Shown: positions 1 through 9,601, counted from the first letter of the stretch. The stretch is DNA of 64,000 bases from Marinicella sediminis (GCF_002000055.1 NZ_MVBD01000002.1:186001-250000), one strand, 5' to 3'. Made by a program: numbers and translations. The notes: generated by a model from the letters alone, not told the origin.

Positions 1-739
1 ACAACACAATAAAAACTGCGATCAGCAACAGATAACGGTTATTCAGCACAGCAGTAAAGCCACTCCACCAGGAATCGGTCATGCCAGGTTGATCCCGACC
101 TTCATTGATGATCGCTCCCGTTTGTCTGGCTGAACCGGTTCGACTGAGATAAAGCACCAAAGGAATCACCATCAACAACCCCATCGCTGACAACAGCATC
201 AGATTGGCTGCTCCCAGTGTCCCGGCAAATATGGTCGGAATCGCCGGACCGATGATGGCCCCGGCACTGGCCCCTGCCCCGATAAATGGAAACAAGCGCT
301 TGCCTTGATTTTTGCTGAAGGTCTCACTCATGAAACTCCAGAACACCGATAAGTTCAGTAAGCTGAAAGCCGTCACCCAAAGGTAAAAAGCCTTCTCCAC
401 CAGGATGGGATCACTCATGGTCTGGGTGATCAGATAAAACATCAGAAATGACAACGCGAACAGACCGTATACCATCGGCACCACCTGCTTGAAGCTGATC
501 CTGGAGATGCACCAGCAGTACAGCATCACAATTCCGCTGCTGATAAAGAACTGGATGTTCCACAACAGACTCACTTCCGTATCTGACCAGTCACTGGCCA
601 TGGCATCCCTGACCGGCCGCAACACAAAATACACCGCCATTAACAGAAACACCATGGCAAATGCGGCATAAGCAGACCGTTGTTCAGCTGGCTTCATGAG
701 CGTCACCAAGGCAATCTTTTGTTTGATGGTTGAGCCCAT
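1..739 (-). CDS. NTT/MFS nucleotide transporter-like membrane protein, N-terminal part
   Basis: An open frame on the minus strand starts with ATG at 739 and runs off the left edge, so about 246 N-terminal residues are visible. The translation is strongly hydrophobic, with several membrane segments. It carries YFVLRPVRDAM near residue 40, a signature typical of the bacterial ATP/ADP (Npt1/Npt2-like) translocase branch of the major facilitator superfamily, and a glycine/alanine-rich segment GAGASAGAIIGPAIP further on. The start codon overlaps the stop of the upstream SDR gene (TGATG), so the two are probably translated together. Substrate is unknown. Many free-living bacteria carry such homologues without being energy parasites, so nucleotide exchange should not be assumed. 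The family call is from motif recognition. Confidence 0.7.
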   Translation of the reverse strand, partial: MGSTIKQKIALVTLMKPAEQRSAYAAFAMVFLLMAVYFVLRPVRDAMASDWSDTEVSLLWNIQFFISSGIVMLYCWCISRISFKQVVPMVYGLFALSFLMFYLITQTMSDPILVEKAFYLWVTAFSLLNLSVFWSFMSETFSKNQGKRLFPFIGAGASAGAIIGPAIPTIFAGTLGAANLMLLSAMGLLMVIPLVLYLSRTGSARQTGAIINEGRDQPGMTDSWWSGFTAVLNNRYLLLIAVFIVL

Positions 740-1728
740 CACTCTGCACCCAAAAACTGTTCGACGGTCTTGAGCAACACGTCTGAAGCCATTGGAAAGC
801 GCTGGCCCTGGTTGATCTCGACCAACCGTTTGGCCAGTTGCCGGATGGTCATGTCCGCTTCGGCCTGGTTGGGCGTGACCAGATAGCGAAATTGCGGGCG
901 CTCAGTGGTCATGAAATCCACCACTGCTTCAGCCACCGGTATAGGCGCCGCATGGTGTGAACGATCGCTTTGGGTGAATCCCGCAAAGCGCTCTATTTCA
1001 TCACGAAACCGGGTCGGATGAGCCCCCTGATCGATCTGTTCCAATCGTTTGGCCATGTTCTTCATGATGTTGGAGCGAAAATTGCCGGGCTCCACCACAC
1101 TGACCGCCACGTTGAATTTATGCAATTCACTGGCCAGGGCTTCTGAATAGGCCTCCACCGCAAATTTAGACATCCCATAGGGGCCGAACAACCGACCTGA
1201 AAACAAGCCAGCCACAGAACCAATGGTGGTGATCCGCCCTTGTCGTTCAATGATCATCGGGGCAAAGGCTTTGGTCACCCGGTAAGGACCCATGACATTG
1301 ACATCCATGATGAATCGCATGTCCTGCTCACTGACTTCAATCAGTGGGTCAAACAGAAACACCCCGGCGTTGTTCACCAGCCCATACAAACCGCGACCGC
1401 CCTGCTCAATCAAAGTCAGAGCCGCATCAATGTCACTTTGCCGTGTCACATCCAAACGAATTCCCTGCACATTATCCAACTCACTCAATACTTCGATGTC
1501 ATGGTCTTTTCTGGCACCGGCATAGACAAAAAAGCCCTGATCTGCCAGTGTCATGGTGATTTGTTTACCGATGCCTGAACTGGCCCCGGTGACCAAAACC
1601 GCCCTGCCTGCTCCAATGGGCTGGCCCTTGTGAGATGCCATATCCAATGTGTATCCATTGTCTGAATAGCTCAGCGAGAACAAAAATAATGCACACATAA
1701 ACAGTTGCAGCTTGATTAAATGATTCAT
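739..1728 (-). CDS. SDR-family NAD(P)-dependent oxidoreductase with N-terminal hydrophobic segment
   Basis: This 329-residue protein is a classical short-chain dehydrogenase/reductase. The nucleotide-binding TGASSGIG lies at residues 47-54, NNAG at 119-122, and the catalytic Ser171 with the Tyr184-x3-Lys188 pair follows. It should reduce or oxidise a carbonyl/alcohol with NAD(P)H; the substrate cannot be read from sequence. A hydrophobic segment precedes the Rossmann fold (residues 5-20), suggesting a membrane anchor or signal peptide, which is unusual for SDRs. The start at 1728 is supported by GGAG seven bases upstream; a shorter start at Met30 would remove the segment. Its stop overlaps the start of the NTT-like transporter, indicating an operon. 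Confidence 0.85.
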   Translation of the reverse strand: MNHLIKLQLFMCALFLFSLSYSDNGYTLDMASHKGQPIGAGRAVLVTGASSGIGKQITMTLADQGFFVYAGARKDHDIEVLSELDNVQGIRLDVTRQSDIDAALTLIEQGGRGLYGLVNNAGVFLFDPLIEVSEQDMRFIMDVNVMGPYRVTKAFAPMIIERQGRITTIGSVAGLFSGRLFGPYGMSKFAVEAYSEALASELHKFNVAVSVVEPGNFRSNIMKNMAKRLEQIDQGAHPTRFRDEIERFAGFTQSDRSHHAAPIPVAEAVVDFMTTERPQFRYLVTPNQAEADMTIRQLAKRLVEINQGQRFPMASDVLLKTVEQFLGAE

Positions 1729-1965
1729 GATTAACTCCGGTTATGAACGAATGAGTGTCAGCATAGCCAGCCAAAGCCCGGCGAAAGCAGAAAGTCGACC
1801 AACCCATTGAAGTCTGCTATCAACCATGAAGTTGCGTAAAAATCCGGATTCATCGACAAAAAACAACGGTTGGTCGACTTGTCCAACCTATTGATTAATT
1901 TCAACGCAGTCCTGAGGAGTTTTTCAGCTATACTTGAGTCGGTTTAAACTCTTCAGCCTGGTAAA

Positions 1966-3048
1966 TTGATAGCCGAATACAAACCCAAATTCATGCTGCA
2001 ACTGCTGTTCTGGACAGCGGTCTTCATGATCAACCTCGGTCCGGAGTGGCAACGACTCTCCGGCATTCGGGAAGCCATAGAGGTTGGTGGCCTGACCACT
2101 GTGCTGCAGGGATTGCTGTATGTACTGGCACATAACCTGTGGGTACCCAGATTACTGAATAAAGAAAAAATCGCGCTGTTTTTCCTGGCTTTCTTGCTTT
2201 CAGCCTTGTTCGCCGCTGAACTGTATATCCTGGTCAGTTACCTGTACCTGGAACCAGCTTATCCGCTCACTTATGGCGCTTTTTATCTCGACAAACTGGC
2301 TGATTACTCACTGCTGGAAAGACTGGGCTTTTCATTTCTGATCAAATACATCCTGTTGTCCAAACTCCCCACATTGTCGTTTCCTGCAGTGATCCTTATT
2401 GCAGTCAGCTTTTATCAACAACAAAAACAGCTGCTGGCCCTGAAACAACAAAAACAAGAAGCCGAATTGAATGCCCTGAAAAACCAACTCAACCCACACT
2501 TCATCTTCAATACCCTGAACAACATCTATTCCATGGCCATTAATGGCTCAACACACACCGCCGAAGCCATTGCTAAACTATCCGGGATCTTTGATTATGT
2601 GCTTTACCAGTGCAATGAACGTTATGTGTCTCTGACGGCTGAAATAGACATGATCAACAACTACATTGCCCTGGAAAGCCTGCGCTATGGTGACCGGGTT
2701 CAGGTCAGCTTTCATCACAACACCAAAAACACCTCAGCCAAAGTGGCCCCCTTACTGTACTTGTCACTGGTAGAGAATGCTTTCAAACACGGTGCCAGCC
2801 AAGCGTTGAATCAGGCTGAGATCGACATCGACATCAACGCAGATGATCATTGTGTCACATTCAACATCCGCAACACCAAACCCAATCATCCGGGTATCTC
2901 CCAAGCCAAAACGGCCATTGGTTCAGACAACCTCAAAAAACAACTGGAACTGTTGTATCCCGGGGTGTATCAATTACACATCAATGAAACCGATACCGAA
3001 TATTTCGTCTCCCTTGAACTCCCCAGCAGAGGTGGCGACGGTGGCTGA
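1966..3048 (+). CDS. LytS/YpdA-type sensor histidine kinase
   Basis: This is a membrane sensor kinase of the His_kinase (PF06580) class. The first 150 residues hold about four membrane segments. The H-box LNPHFIFNTLNNI sits at residues 175-187, directly after a short coiled coil, and the N-box LVENAFKHG at 268-276 marks a GHKL ATPase domain. It should autophosphorylate on the H-box histidine and pass phosphate to the overlapping LytTR regulator. The frame opens with TTG at 1966; the first ATG is at 1993 and gives a protein nine residues shorter. Neither has a clear ribosome binding site. The sensory input is not evident. Confidence 0.88.
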   Translation: MIAEYKPKFMLQLLFWTAVFMINLGPEWQRLSGIREAIEVGGLTTVLQGLLYVLAHNLWVPRLLNKEKIALFFLAFLLSALFAAELYILVSYLYLEPAYPLTYGAFYLDKLADYSLLERLGFSFLIKYILLSKLPTLSFPAVILIAVSFYQQQKQLLALKQQKQEAELNALKNQLNPHFIFNTLNNIYSMAINGSTHTAEAIAKLSGIFDYVLYQCNERYVSLTAEIDMINNYIALESLRYGDRVQVSFHHNTKNTSAKVAPLLYLSLVENAFKHGASQALNQAEIDIDINADDHCVTFNIRNTKPNHPGISQAKTAIGSDNLKKQLELLYPGVYQLHINETDTEYFVSLELPSRGGDGG

Positions 3049-3754
3049 ATCAACGATTAAGTGCCTGATTGTGGATGATGAAAAACTGGCCCGTGATTTG
3101 ATCGAGGCCCATCTGCAGCAGCTCACTGACTTTGAACTGGTGGCTTCTTGTGCCAGTGCCATTGAAGCCAGTCTATATTTAACCGATCATGACATTGATC
3201 TGTTGTTTCTGGACATTGAAATGCCGGTGCTCAAAGGCACCGATTTTTACCACAGCCTGAGCCACAAACCCAGTGTCATATTCACCACCGCTTACCGCGA
3301 ATACGCGATCGATGGATTTGAGCTGGAAGCCGTGGATTACTTGCTCAAACCCATCACCTTTGCCCGTTTTTTCAAAGCCATTGAGCGATTCAAAAACAGC
3401 AGAAAAGTCCATACATCCGTCACCCAACAAACCGAATCAACACCTGAATACATCTTTATCCGCAGCAACCGCAAGTCGATCAAAATTAATTACCATGACA
3501 TCAGGTACATTCAGGGACTCAAAGACTACCTGCAAATCCACACCAACAGCGGTACCTGCATCACCAAAACCACCCTCAAAGCCCTGCTCAGCAGTTTGCC
3601 TTCACAATTCATTCAGGTGCACCGTTCCTATATCGTTAACCGAGACCACATCACTGCATACACCAACCATGACATTGAATTGGGAGAAACTGAAGTGCCC
3701 ATTGGTGAGACCCATCAAAGCCGCATCAAACAATGGCTTCAGGATTTGGCATAA
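3041..3754 (+). CDS. LytTR-family response regulator
   Basis: This regulator of about 237 residues has an N-terminal receiver domain (acidic Asp12-Asp13, phospho-acceptor Asp58 in LFLDIEMP) and a C-terminal LytTR DNA-binding domain from about residue 135 (conserved VHRSYIVN near the end). The start is GTG at 3041, eight bases inside the kinase gene, preceded by AGAGG. An open frame extends further upstream but lies wholly inside the kinase gene. The overlap implies translational coupling with the kinase, its evident partner. Target promoters are unknown; no other LytTR system lies nearby. Confidence 0.9.
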   Translation: MAESTIKCLIVDDEKLARDLIEAHLQQLTDFELVASCASAIEASLYLTDHDIDLLFLDIEMPVLKGTDFYHSLSHKPSVIFTTAYREYAIDGFELEAVDYLLKPITFARFFKAIERFKNSRKVHTSVTQQTESTPEYIFIRSNRKSIKINYHDIRYIQGLKDYLQIHTNSGTCITKTTLKALLSSLPSQFIQVHRSYIVNRDHITAYTNHDIELGETEVPIGETHQSRIKQWLQDLA

Positions 3755-3853
3755 CGAAGCGAATCACCTACAATGAAGCGTATGCTGCTGAATGAACCAA
3801 CAAACACATTCATCGGTGACAATGCTGACTGTTAATCACATGGAAATTTTTAT

Positions 3854-4741
3854 ATGGAATCAATCATTAAAACATCTGCCTTTTTGCTGTTATCCTTCTT
3901 CACCACCCTGACCATCGCTGACAATCAAGGGGAAAGCTCATTGCTTTGGAAAATCAGTGGCCCGGATTTACCACAACCCTCATACATCCTGGGCACCATA
4001 CACATCATGTGTGCAGCCGATCGCAAAGCTGATCCCAGGTTGGCATCAACCATGAACCAGGTGGAACAATTGATTGTTGAACTCACCGTTGACACCCCTG
4101 AAAAAAATGCTCGGATGATGTCGGCCATGGTTAACGACCAACCCCTTGTGGAGCGACTTTCATCAATTCAATATGCACAACTCAGTGAAATCATTGAAAA
4201 GCACACTGATTTTGACATCAAACTGTTCAATAACATGGAAATGTTTGCCATTTCAGCAGCCCTGTTGGTCAGCAGTTTTGACTGTCCGATCGTTGGTGTA
4301 GAGGAAGGATTGGAAGCCATGGCCAAAGAAAAAGATATGCCCATTGGTGAACTTGAATCAATCGAAGAACAAATTTCCGTGCTCAAAGCAATGGAGCCAC
4401 CCAAACGTGATGGCGCCTGGACAGAACAAGAAATGAAAGCTTTTGGCATGTTACCGGACATGTTCCAGGCCATCCTCAGTGCATATTATTCAGAAGACAT
4501 CGACGCCATTTACCAGTTAATCATTGAGCAGTTGCAAATGGCCGAAAACAGTGCCGAACTGAGTGACGCAGTACTGGACGCCAGAAATATGAAATGGGTG
4601 GCTAAAATGCCTGCCATCATGGAAAAAAAGCCCACTTTATTTGCTGTGGGTGCCGGCCACCTGGGTGGGCCAAACGGCGTAATTAATCTGCTCAAAAAAG
4701 CTGGGTTCGAAATCACTCCAGTTTACCAAGCCACTCCATGA
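3854..4741 (+). CDS. TraB/GumN family protein, exported
   Basis: This 295-residue protein begins with a Sec signal peptide (hydrophobic residues 8-22). The mature part starts with the family motif YILGTIHIMC near residue 45, and near the C-terminus carries AVGAGHLGGPNGVINLL, the second conserved glycine/histidine motif of TraB/GumN (PF01963, erythromycin esterase-like fold). Family members are thought to be metal-dependent hydrolases or proteases of the periplasm, but few have been assayed. The length is typical. It stands alone, convergent with the secreted PKD protein, with a hairpin terminator between them. Confidence 0.85.
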   Translation: MESIIKTSAFLLLSFFTTLTIADNQGESSLLWKISGPDLPQPSYILGTIHIMCAADRKADPRLASTMNQVEQLIVELTVDTPEKNARMMSAMVNDQPLVERLSSIQYAQLSEIIEKHTDFDIKLFNNMEMFAISAALLVSSFDCPIVGVEEGLEAMAKEKDMPIGELESIEEQISVLKAMEPPKRDGAWTEQEMKAFGMLPDMFQAILSAYYSEDIDAIYQLIIEQLQMAENSAELSDAVLDARNMKWVAKMPAIMEKKPTLFAVGAGHLGGPNGVINLLKKAGFEITPVYQATP

Positions 4742-4792
4742 TTCCAGAATAAGCAAGGCCACAACTTGTTTGATCATGTGACCCAATGAAAA

Positions 4793-4823
4793 AAGGCCAG
4801 CAGTTAATATCACGGCTGGCCTT
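4793..4823 (-). terminator. Rho-independent terminator of the PKD protein gene
   Basis: Perfect arms AAGGCCAGC (4793-4801) and GCTGGCCTT (4815-4823) enclose a 13-base loop. On the minus strand the hairpin is followed by a run of T (A-tract at 4787-4792 on the plus strand), which gives a good intrinsic terminator for the leftward gene ending at 4848. For the rightward TraB/GumN gene the U-tract is poor. Confidence 0.8.
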
Positions 4824-4847
4824 GTAAGGTTTAACCAATTCAATCAA

Positions 4848-6482
4848 TCAGTTTGTGACAAATTCCAGTTGAGACTTGTACTCAGTTCCAGCACCATAGC
4901 TGTTGGTTCTTGATTCTGTTTTCATCACATAGAGGAATCCTGCCTCTGATGTGAATGTAACTGATGAAGTGCCTGGGTTATTCGCACTTCCAACATGTTG
5001 CATCGCATTGATGATGAACCTGTTTTGATTTGGGTAGTTGGGGTTTACCACTATGTCGGTGACTTTATAGACCGCCACTTTGGCATCAGAGTTGGCACCG
5101 ATCATTTCTGCACTGAACCGATAGTCCCTGACCGTTGATGACCACACCATGGTCCAGTCCTGATCGCCATTGTCGTGGAAATTGTGCCATTGCGTTTGAC
5201 CTGCAGATAAGGATTGTGCATCACCCTCGTAGTCATCCACATATCCTCTGACTGAAACGTCGTCATACTGATCTGCTGCGATAGGCACAGCATTCAAAAA
5301 GACTTCATAATCTGTATCATTACCAAAACTGTTGGTTCTAGACTGGGTTTTCATCACATACAGAAAGCCTGCTTCAGAGTTGAATATGACTGAAGAATGT
5401 CCGCTGCCGGTATCACTGCCAACCAACTGCATGTTGTTGATGATGAATCTGTTTTGCCCCGGGAAGTTAGGATTGACCTCAATATCCGTCACTTTATAAA
5501 CTTCAGCAATGGTGTCTGCGTTGGCACCAATGAGCTGGGTACTGAATTCGTAGGCCCTGGCAGCAGATGACCACACCATGGTCCAATCCTCATCACCCGC
5601 ATCATGGAAGTTATGCAACTGGGATTGTCCAATAGATAAGGATTCAGCGTTGCCCTCATAATCATCGGTATAGCCCCGTAAACCAACGTCATCATAATCA
5701 TCTTCATCGATCGGTGTTGGCGGATTGAAGGCCGTGACAATTGCAGATGTAAAACTTGTGGCATTGTTGTTATCTGTTACCCACAAACTAACCCAATGGG
5801 TTCCACCCCAGGGCACCCGGAAGAATTGACTCGGACCAAACAAATGACCAATGGGGGTATCCCATCTGTAATTCACAATTTGTCCATCAGGGTCCCAACT
5901 AGCAAAGGCATTGGCGTGACAATCAAGATAGATGCAATTCAGGCCGCTGATGATTGCAATCGGCAATTGATTGAACTTGCTGCCTTTGGGGTTCAATGAT
6001 TTGATACTTGTTGTCTCAAATGCTGAATCAATCTCCTGGATGGGCTGATAAGCCTGTAAATCATGGTTGTAGTCCAAAAACATGATTTTTTCGGTTCCTG
6101 CTTGTAAACCATACTCATACAAGTGTTCTTCACATATCCCGGAATCCAAATCACAACCTCCTTTGATACTGACCTGAAAGGTATTCAATTCATGCGAACC
6201 TTTGATCACTTCTTCCTTGGCAAATGTATATGTGGTGAAAATACTTTCAAAACCCTGATCTTTGATTGCCGCAGATTTTACAAAGTTCTGAACAGGCGTG
6301 TTTTGATGGCTGGTTTCGATGTTGAGCACAGTGCCTTTAATGATCAATGATGCATTCATCATATCCTCAGTCACTGGTTCAATTGTGGCTACGGTTGCCC
6401 ACAATGGTGTACTGATCATCACCAGCAGTAATGCACCGAATGATCGGCATGATTCGATGCCGGTTAGGTTGGGTTTTAACAT
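4848..6482 (-). CDS. Secreted protein with PKD-like domain and two tandem ~145-residue repeats
   Basis: The 544-residue protein has a signal peptide (residues 1-29). An N-terminal domain of about 150 residues follows, with a GGCDLDSGIC cysteine pair, then a PKD-like segment around residues 185-270 (ASWDPDGQIVNYRWD, WVSLWVTDNNN). Two copies of a domain follow that begins DDVxxRGYxDDYEG and includes HNFHDxGDxDWTMVWSS. The copies are close in DNA as well as protein (roughly 4860-5270 against 5290-5690), so the duplication is recent or homogenised. The repeat resembles bacterial pre-peptidase-like beta domains. The function is unknown; an extracellular binding or structural role is inferred. Confidence 0.75.
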   Translation of the reverse strand: MLKPNLTGIESCRSFGALLLVMISTPLWATVATIEPVTEDMMNASLIIKGTVLNIETSHQNTPVQNFVKSAAIKDQGFESIFTTYTFAKEEVIKGSHELNTFQVSIKGGCDLDSGICEEHLYEYGLQAGTEKIMFLDYNHDLQAYQPIQEIDSAFETTSIKSLNPKGSKFNQLPIAIISGLNCIYLDCHANAFASWDPDGQIVNYRWDTPIGHLFGPSQFFRVPWGGTHWVSLWVTDNNNATSFTSAIVTAFNPPTPIDEDDYDDVGLRGYTDDYEGNAESLSIGQSQLHNFHDAGDEDWTMVWSSAARAYEFSTQLIGANADTIAEVYKVTDIEVNPNFPGQNRFIINNMQLVGSDTGSGHSSVIFNSEAGFLYVMKTQSRTNSFGNDTDYEVFLNAVPIAADQYDDVSVRGYVDDYEGDAQSLSAGQTQWHNFHDNGDQDWTMVWSSTVRDYRFSAEMIGANSDAKVAVYKVTDIVVNPNYPNQNRFIINAMQHVGSANNPGTSSVTFTSEAGFLYVMKTESRTNSYGAGTEYKSQLEFVTN

Positions 6483-6691
6483 GTTGATATCTCCTTATCA
6501 GTCAATTTAATGGTTAAGTTTGAGCGGTGAGTCATATCACGCGCTACACGACATATGATCCTTCAACAGTGTCATTTTGAGTTATTAAATTCAGGGCAAA
6601 AATTCTTAAAAACAGGTAAAACCAATGATTCAGAAACATTGGTTTCAATAATTCATAAGGCAAGACTTACTGAGAAAAAGGTGTACTGATA

Positions 6692-8152
6692 TCAGAAGGT
6701 AGATAATCCGCTGGCTTCCATCAACCGATAGCGCCAATACCTCAACCAACCCTCGTCCATGTAATATTCATATGGCTGGCTGAAGTTTTGATCCGGCCCA
6801 TTGTTCCAGTACCGTTCGAAATACCCCATTGCGTTGACGATTGCCGGTAATTGGCCATCTCCGGTCAGCAACACATTGGTTTCCAGGTTCAAATCATCCA
6901 GGTTGCGGCGGGTGAAATTGGCTGACCCCAACAGCAATTGACTGGCTGCATGAGTCCGGTGAAAAAGCATCATTTTGCTGTGGCATTGCTCGCCATGGGT
7001 ATCGCACCACCGAACCGGGATCCCTACCCTGTGCAATTCAGCAGCTACCTGACGATTCGGAATGCCATTTTTCTTTTTGCCAAATGCATCTTCATTTGGA
7101 TCCAGTAACACCCGCAGACTGACGCCTCGTTCATGCGCCTGGATCAGGGCTTGAATGATGGGCCGGTGAGAAAGATAAAACATCTTCAAGTCCACACGAT
7201 CACCCGCTCTACTTTGCTCCAGGAGCTTAATAACCACGTCTCGTATGTTGCTTTCGGTCAACACCTGAATCAAGGCTGATGAGTCTGTTGAATGACTCAA
7301 TGAATCCGGCTCCACCAATGCAGCAGAATGAGCAGCAGAAAAGTCCATCACCGCCTGTTCTGCCGCCAATAAATCAGTCACCGCATCGCCCATGAATTCG
7401 AGGGCCACGTTTCCATGAGCACTGCTGGCATCATGTGGGTTACCGGATGTCACCAAACCAACCAATTCCTCACCAGAATCTGTCACCATTACTTTGCGGT
7501 GATTGGCTTTGAAATTAAGTAATCTGAGCCAGGTTCTGAGTGTTACCTGATCATTACCAACCGGATTGGGTAACCAGCCCCCTGAGTTCGAATTGCCAAA
7601 CCATTGGCAACACAACCTCCAGAAGCCAGACCAGATTGGGTTTGAATCACGCAAGCGATTCAGGTCTGTCATCACCACTTCGACACCCGCTGTGGCCAGC
7701 CGGGTCAAGCGTGCAGACCTCAGACCGCCGTATAAATGGTTGATTGGATCGGTGATCAGCACAACCCGCAGATCTGGAACCTGTCTCTTGCGTTCTATCA
7801 ATACAGCAGCGAGTTCATCAGATAAGGGCCTAATGTTTGGGTCATCACCATTCGGATCTCCGGCAAAATCATTGAACAAAAACATGTCAAGCACCACCAG
7901 GCGTTCCGCCTGACTGATTAACTGTATGATCCGCTTGAAAATTTGTTGATCTGTGTGCCGCACACGTTGCTCATCGACCCAGGTGTAATCAGCCAGAAAG
8001 CGAACATTCAATGCTGGCTGGGCAGCAGACATATAACGAATGCCTTTCGGTAGTGGCTTAAAACTGTGATATACGCCCATCACGATCCAGGCCAGTAAAA
8101 AAACCAGGATCAGCCAGCGAATGGTGCCACGTACAGTCATGCGATTCATCAT
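6692..8152 (-). CDS. Phospholipase D-like (HKD) membrane-anchored protein
   Basis: Two HKD-type motifs are visible: NHRKVMVTD near residue 215 and CHSKMMLFH near residue 390, the latter followed by GSANFTRRN. The protein is therefore a phospholipase D superfamily member, either a phosphatidyltransferase (cardiolipin-synthase type) or a phosphodiesterase. An N-terminal transmembrane helix (residues 12-32) anchors a catalytic part of about 450 residues facing the periplasm. The frame is open to a TTG at 8200, but the tandem ATG codons at 8152/8149 are more likely starts. The substrate is not decided by sequence; it lies alone with no lipid-synthesis neighbour. Confidence 0.82.
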   Translation of the reverse strand: MMNRMTVRGTIRWLILVFLLAWIVMGVYHSFKPLPKGIRYMSAAQPALNVRFLADYTWVDEQRVRHTDQQIFKRIIQLISQAERLVVLDMFLFNDFAGDPNGDDPNIRPLSDELAAVLIERKRQVPDLRVVLITDPINHLYGGLRSARLTRLATAGVEVVMTDLNRLRDSNPIWSGFWRLCCQWFGNSNSGGWLPNPVGNDQVTLRTWLRLLNFKANHRKVMVTDSGEELVGLVTSGNPHDASSAHGNVALEFMGDAVTDLLAAEQAVMDFSAAHSAALVEPDSLSHSTDSSALIQVLTESNIRDVVIKLLEQSRAGDRVDLKMFYLSHRPIIQALIQAHERGVSLRVLLDPNEDAFGKKKNGIPNRQVAAELHRVGIPVRWCDTHGEQCHSKMMLFHRTHAASQLLLGSANFTRRNLDDLNLETNVLLTGDGQLPAIVNAMGYFERYWNNGPDQNFSQPYEYYMDEGWLRYWRYRLMEASGLSTF

Positions 8153-8387
8153 TGATGATTGTAGCCTCAAATCATGCCATGCAGTATTTTTGATGGACAA
8201 AATGTGTAATTTATAATGGCTTCATTGTGTGTCAGTAAAGACAAGGTCATGCGACCTTGACCACTTGCCTCTTTTGAAGCTTGTTTTAACGACCCATTGA
8301 TCATTCTTGCGACTGACCGGTCATGACACGCCAGTGCACATGAAAGAAGGAACTTAAATACCAGGATGGATGAACCTGAGCATCAGC

Positions 8388-8618
8388 TCATTGGCCAGGA
8401 GGTTTTTTCGGGTGATTCTTGCGAAACCGGGTGATGCGTCCCAGGAGAAAACCGATTAACAGCAACCCAATGACCATTACTGATCGGGACATGGACACAT
8501 CCCAGGTCAGAAATCTGACCTGCACGACTTCGGTATTTTGGAAGGTGAATATAATGACAAGTATGGTGAACACAGCAACAATGGCCCACTTGATTTTACG
8601 TTTAGTGATGTGATTCAT
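8388..8618 (-). CDS. LapA-domain (DUF1049) small membrane protein
   Basis: This 76-residue protein has two membrane segments (about residues 10-28 and 42-60) joined by TFQNTEVVQVRFLTWD, the hallmark of LapA/YciS-type proteins. In Escherichia coli LapA works with LapB in controlling LpxC turnover and lipopolysaccharide synthesis. No lapB gene lies next to it here, which is unusual for the canonical arrangement. The start at 8618 was chosen because the upstream extension is not LapA-like. The basic tail RFRKNHPKKPPGQ is cytoplasmic by the positive-inside rule. Confidence 0.8.
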   Translation of the reverse strand: MNHITKRKIKWAIVAVFTILVIIFTFQNTEVVQVRFLTWDVSMSRSVMVIGLLLIGFLLGRITRFRKNHPKKPPGQ

Positions 8619-8754
8619 AGGTATTCTGCCGCAACAATAATTGAGGTATTCAATCTTCCACAACCATTGTACAACCATACATCATCACAATGTCACAACA
8701 TTGACAGGTATTTTAATTCCAGGTACTGATTAAAAGCACCGCAAACTTCCAGCT

Positions 8755-9396
8755 TTATCTGGTTTGGCCAATGACCCTGATCATAAAACGCACTAACAAA
8801 GTCAGCAAAGCACCTGTTACTGCCATAAAAAGGTCTTTGTGGCTGTCCCAGACATCCCCCTGTATACCGATGTATTCAACACCCAGCTCTCCTCCAAATA
8901 CAATGGCCACAGCCCACTCCAGCAATTCATAGAGAGCTGATACAGCCACGATGACATTGAACGCCACAAATGAAGTCCATGAACTGTGACTCTGGCTGAT
9001 CTGAACACACAACTCACGAACAGGCAAAACGATCAATAAGCCAAAAAGAAAATGAACCCAGCGATCATAATGATTACGTTGCCAGGCAGCCGAACGGACG
9101 ATATCATCACTGAAAATGGCTGCTGACCATTGTTGATAAGGGACATGAGAATATGTGTAATAAACCCCCAACTCATGAAACATCAGGAACACCAGTATCA
9201 TCAACCATGCCGGTTCAGAAAAGCACAGTCTGCGATGGTATTTAATCACCAACAACACAAATACAAAGACCAGTAAGTTTTCTAAAAACCAGACACTTCT
9301 GCTCGCCGGATTGATTGCCAGGAGGGTGAACTCCACGACAAACAACATCGCAAAAAGCCAAATAAACCAGTGATGTTTAATGATTGAATGTGACAT
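8755..9396 (-). CDS. YjdF/DUF2238 family inner membrane protein
   Basis: This 213-residue polytopic protein carries the family hallmark HELGVYYTYSHVPY (about residue 90) and a later DRWVHFLFG segment, as in E. coli YjdF (DUF2238). Six membrane helices can be drawn. The family function is unknown. The start at 9396 has AGGA six bases upstream; the open frame runs further to 9453, but that extension overlaps another possible small gene. The LapA-like gene follows on the same strand after about 140 bases. Confidence 0.85.
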   Translation of the reverse strand: MSHSIIKHHWFIWLFAMLFVVEFTLLAINPASRSVWFLENLLVFVFVLLVIKYHRRLCFSEPAWLMILVFLMFHELGVYYTYSHVPYQQWSAAIFSDDIVRSAAWQRNHYDRWVHFLFGLLIVLPVRELCVQISQSHSSWTSFVAFNVIVAVSALYELLEWAVAIVFGGELGVEYIGIQGDVWDSHKDLFMAVTGALLTLLVRFMIRVIGQTR

Positions 9397-9601
9397 GAGT
9401 TCCTGTCGATAAACGATGCAGCAGCGAATAAGCCTCCAGCCAGACCAGGGCAATCATCAGCAGAGGTTCAACCGACAGGCGACGCATGCCCTCAGGATGT
9501 GGTTTGCAACAACGGCAAACCACCATGTCGGTCGATAACAACAGCAAGCCCGGACTGAACCAAACTATTGCTCGCCTGGAGAATGAAGTTTTCATGTCCA
9601 T
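9377..9601 (-). CDS. Possible small two-helix membrane protein
   Basis: A 74-codon frame (start ATG 9601, overlapping the beginning of the YjdF-like gene by 20 bases) would encode two hydrophobic stretches separated by a Cys-x-Cys-Cys cluster (VVCRCCKPHP). The overlap and orientation suggest coupling to the YjdF-like gene. I do not recognise the sequence, and the region upstream looks degenerate. This may be a real small gene or the tail of a decayed one. Confidence 0.3.
   Translation of the reverse strand: MDMKTSFSRRAIVWFSPGLLLLSTDMVVCRCCKPHPEGMRRLSVEPLLMIALVWLEAYSLLHRLSTGTHVTFNH

Noticed and set aside
2843-3040. N-terminal extension of the LytTR regulator
   Set aside because: It lies in another frame inside the kinase gene; the GTG at 3041 with AGAGG upstream fits the receiver domain.
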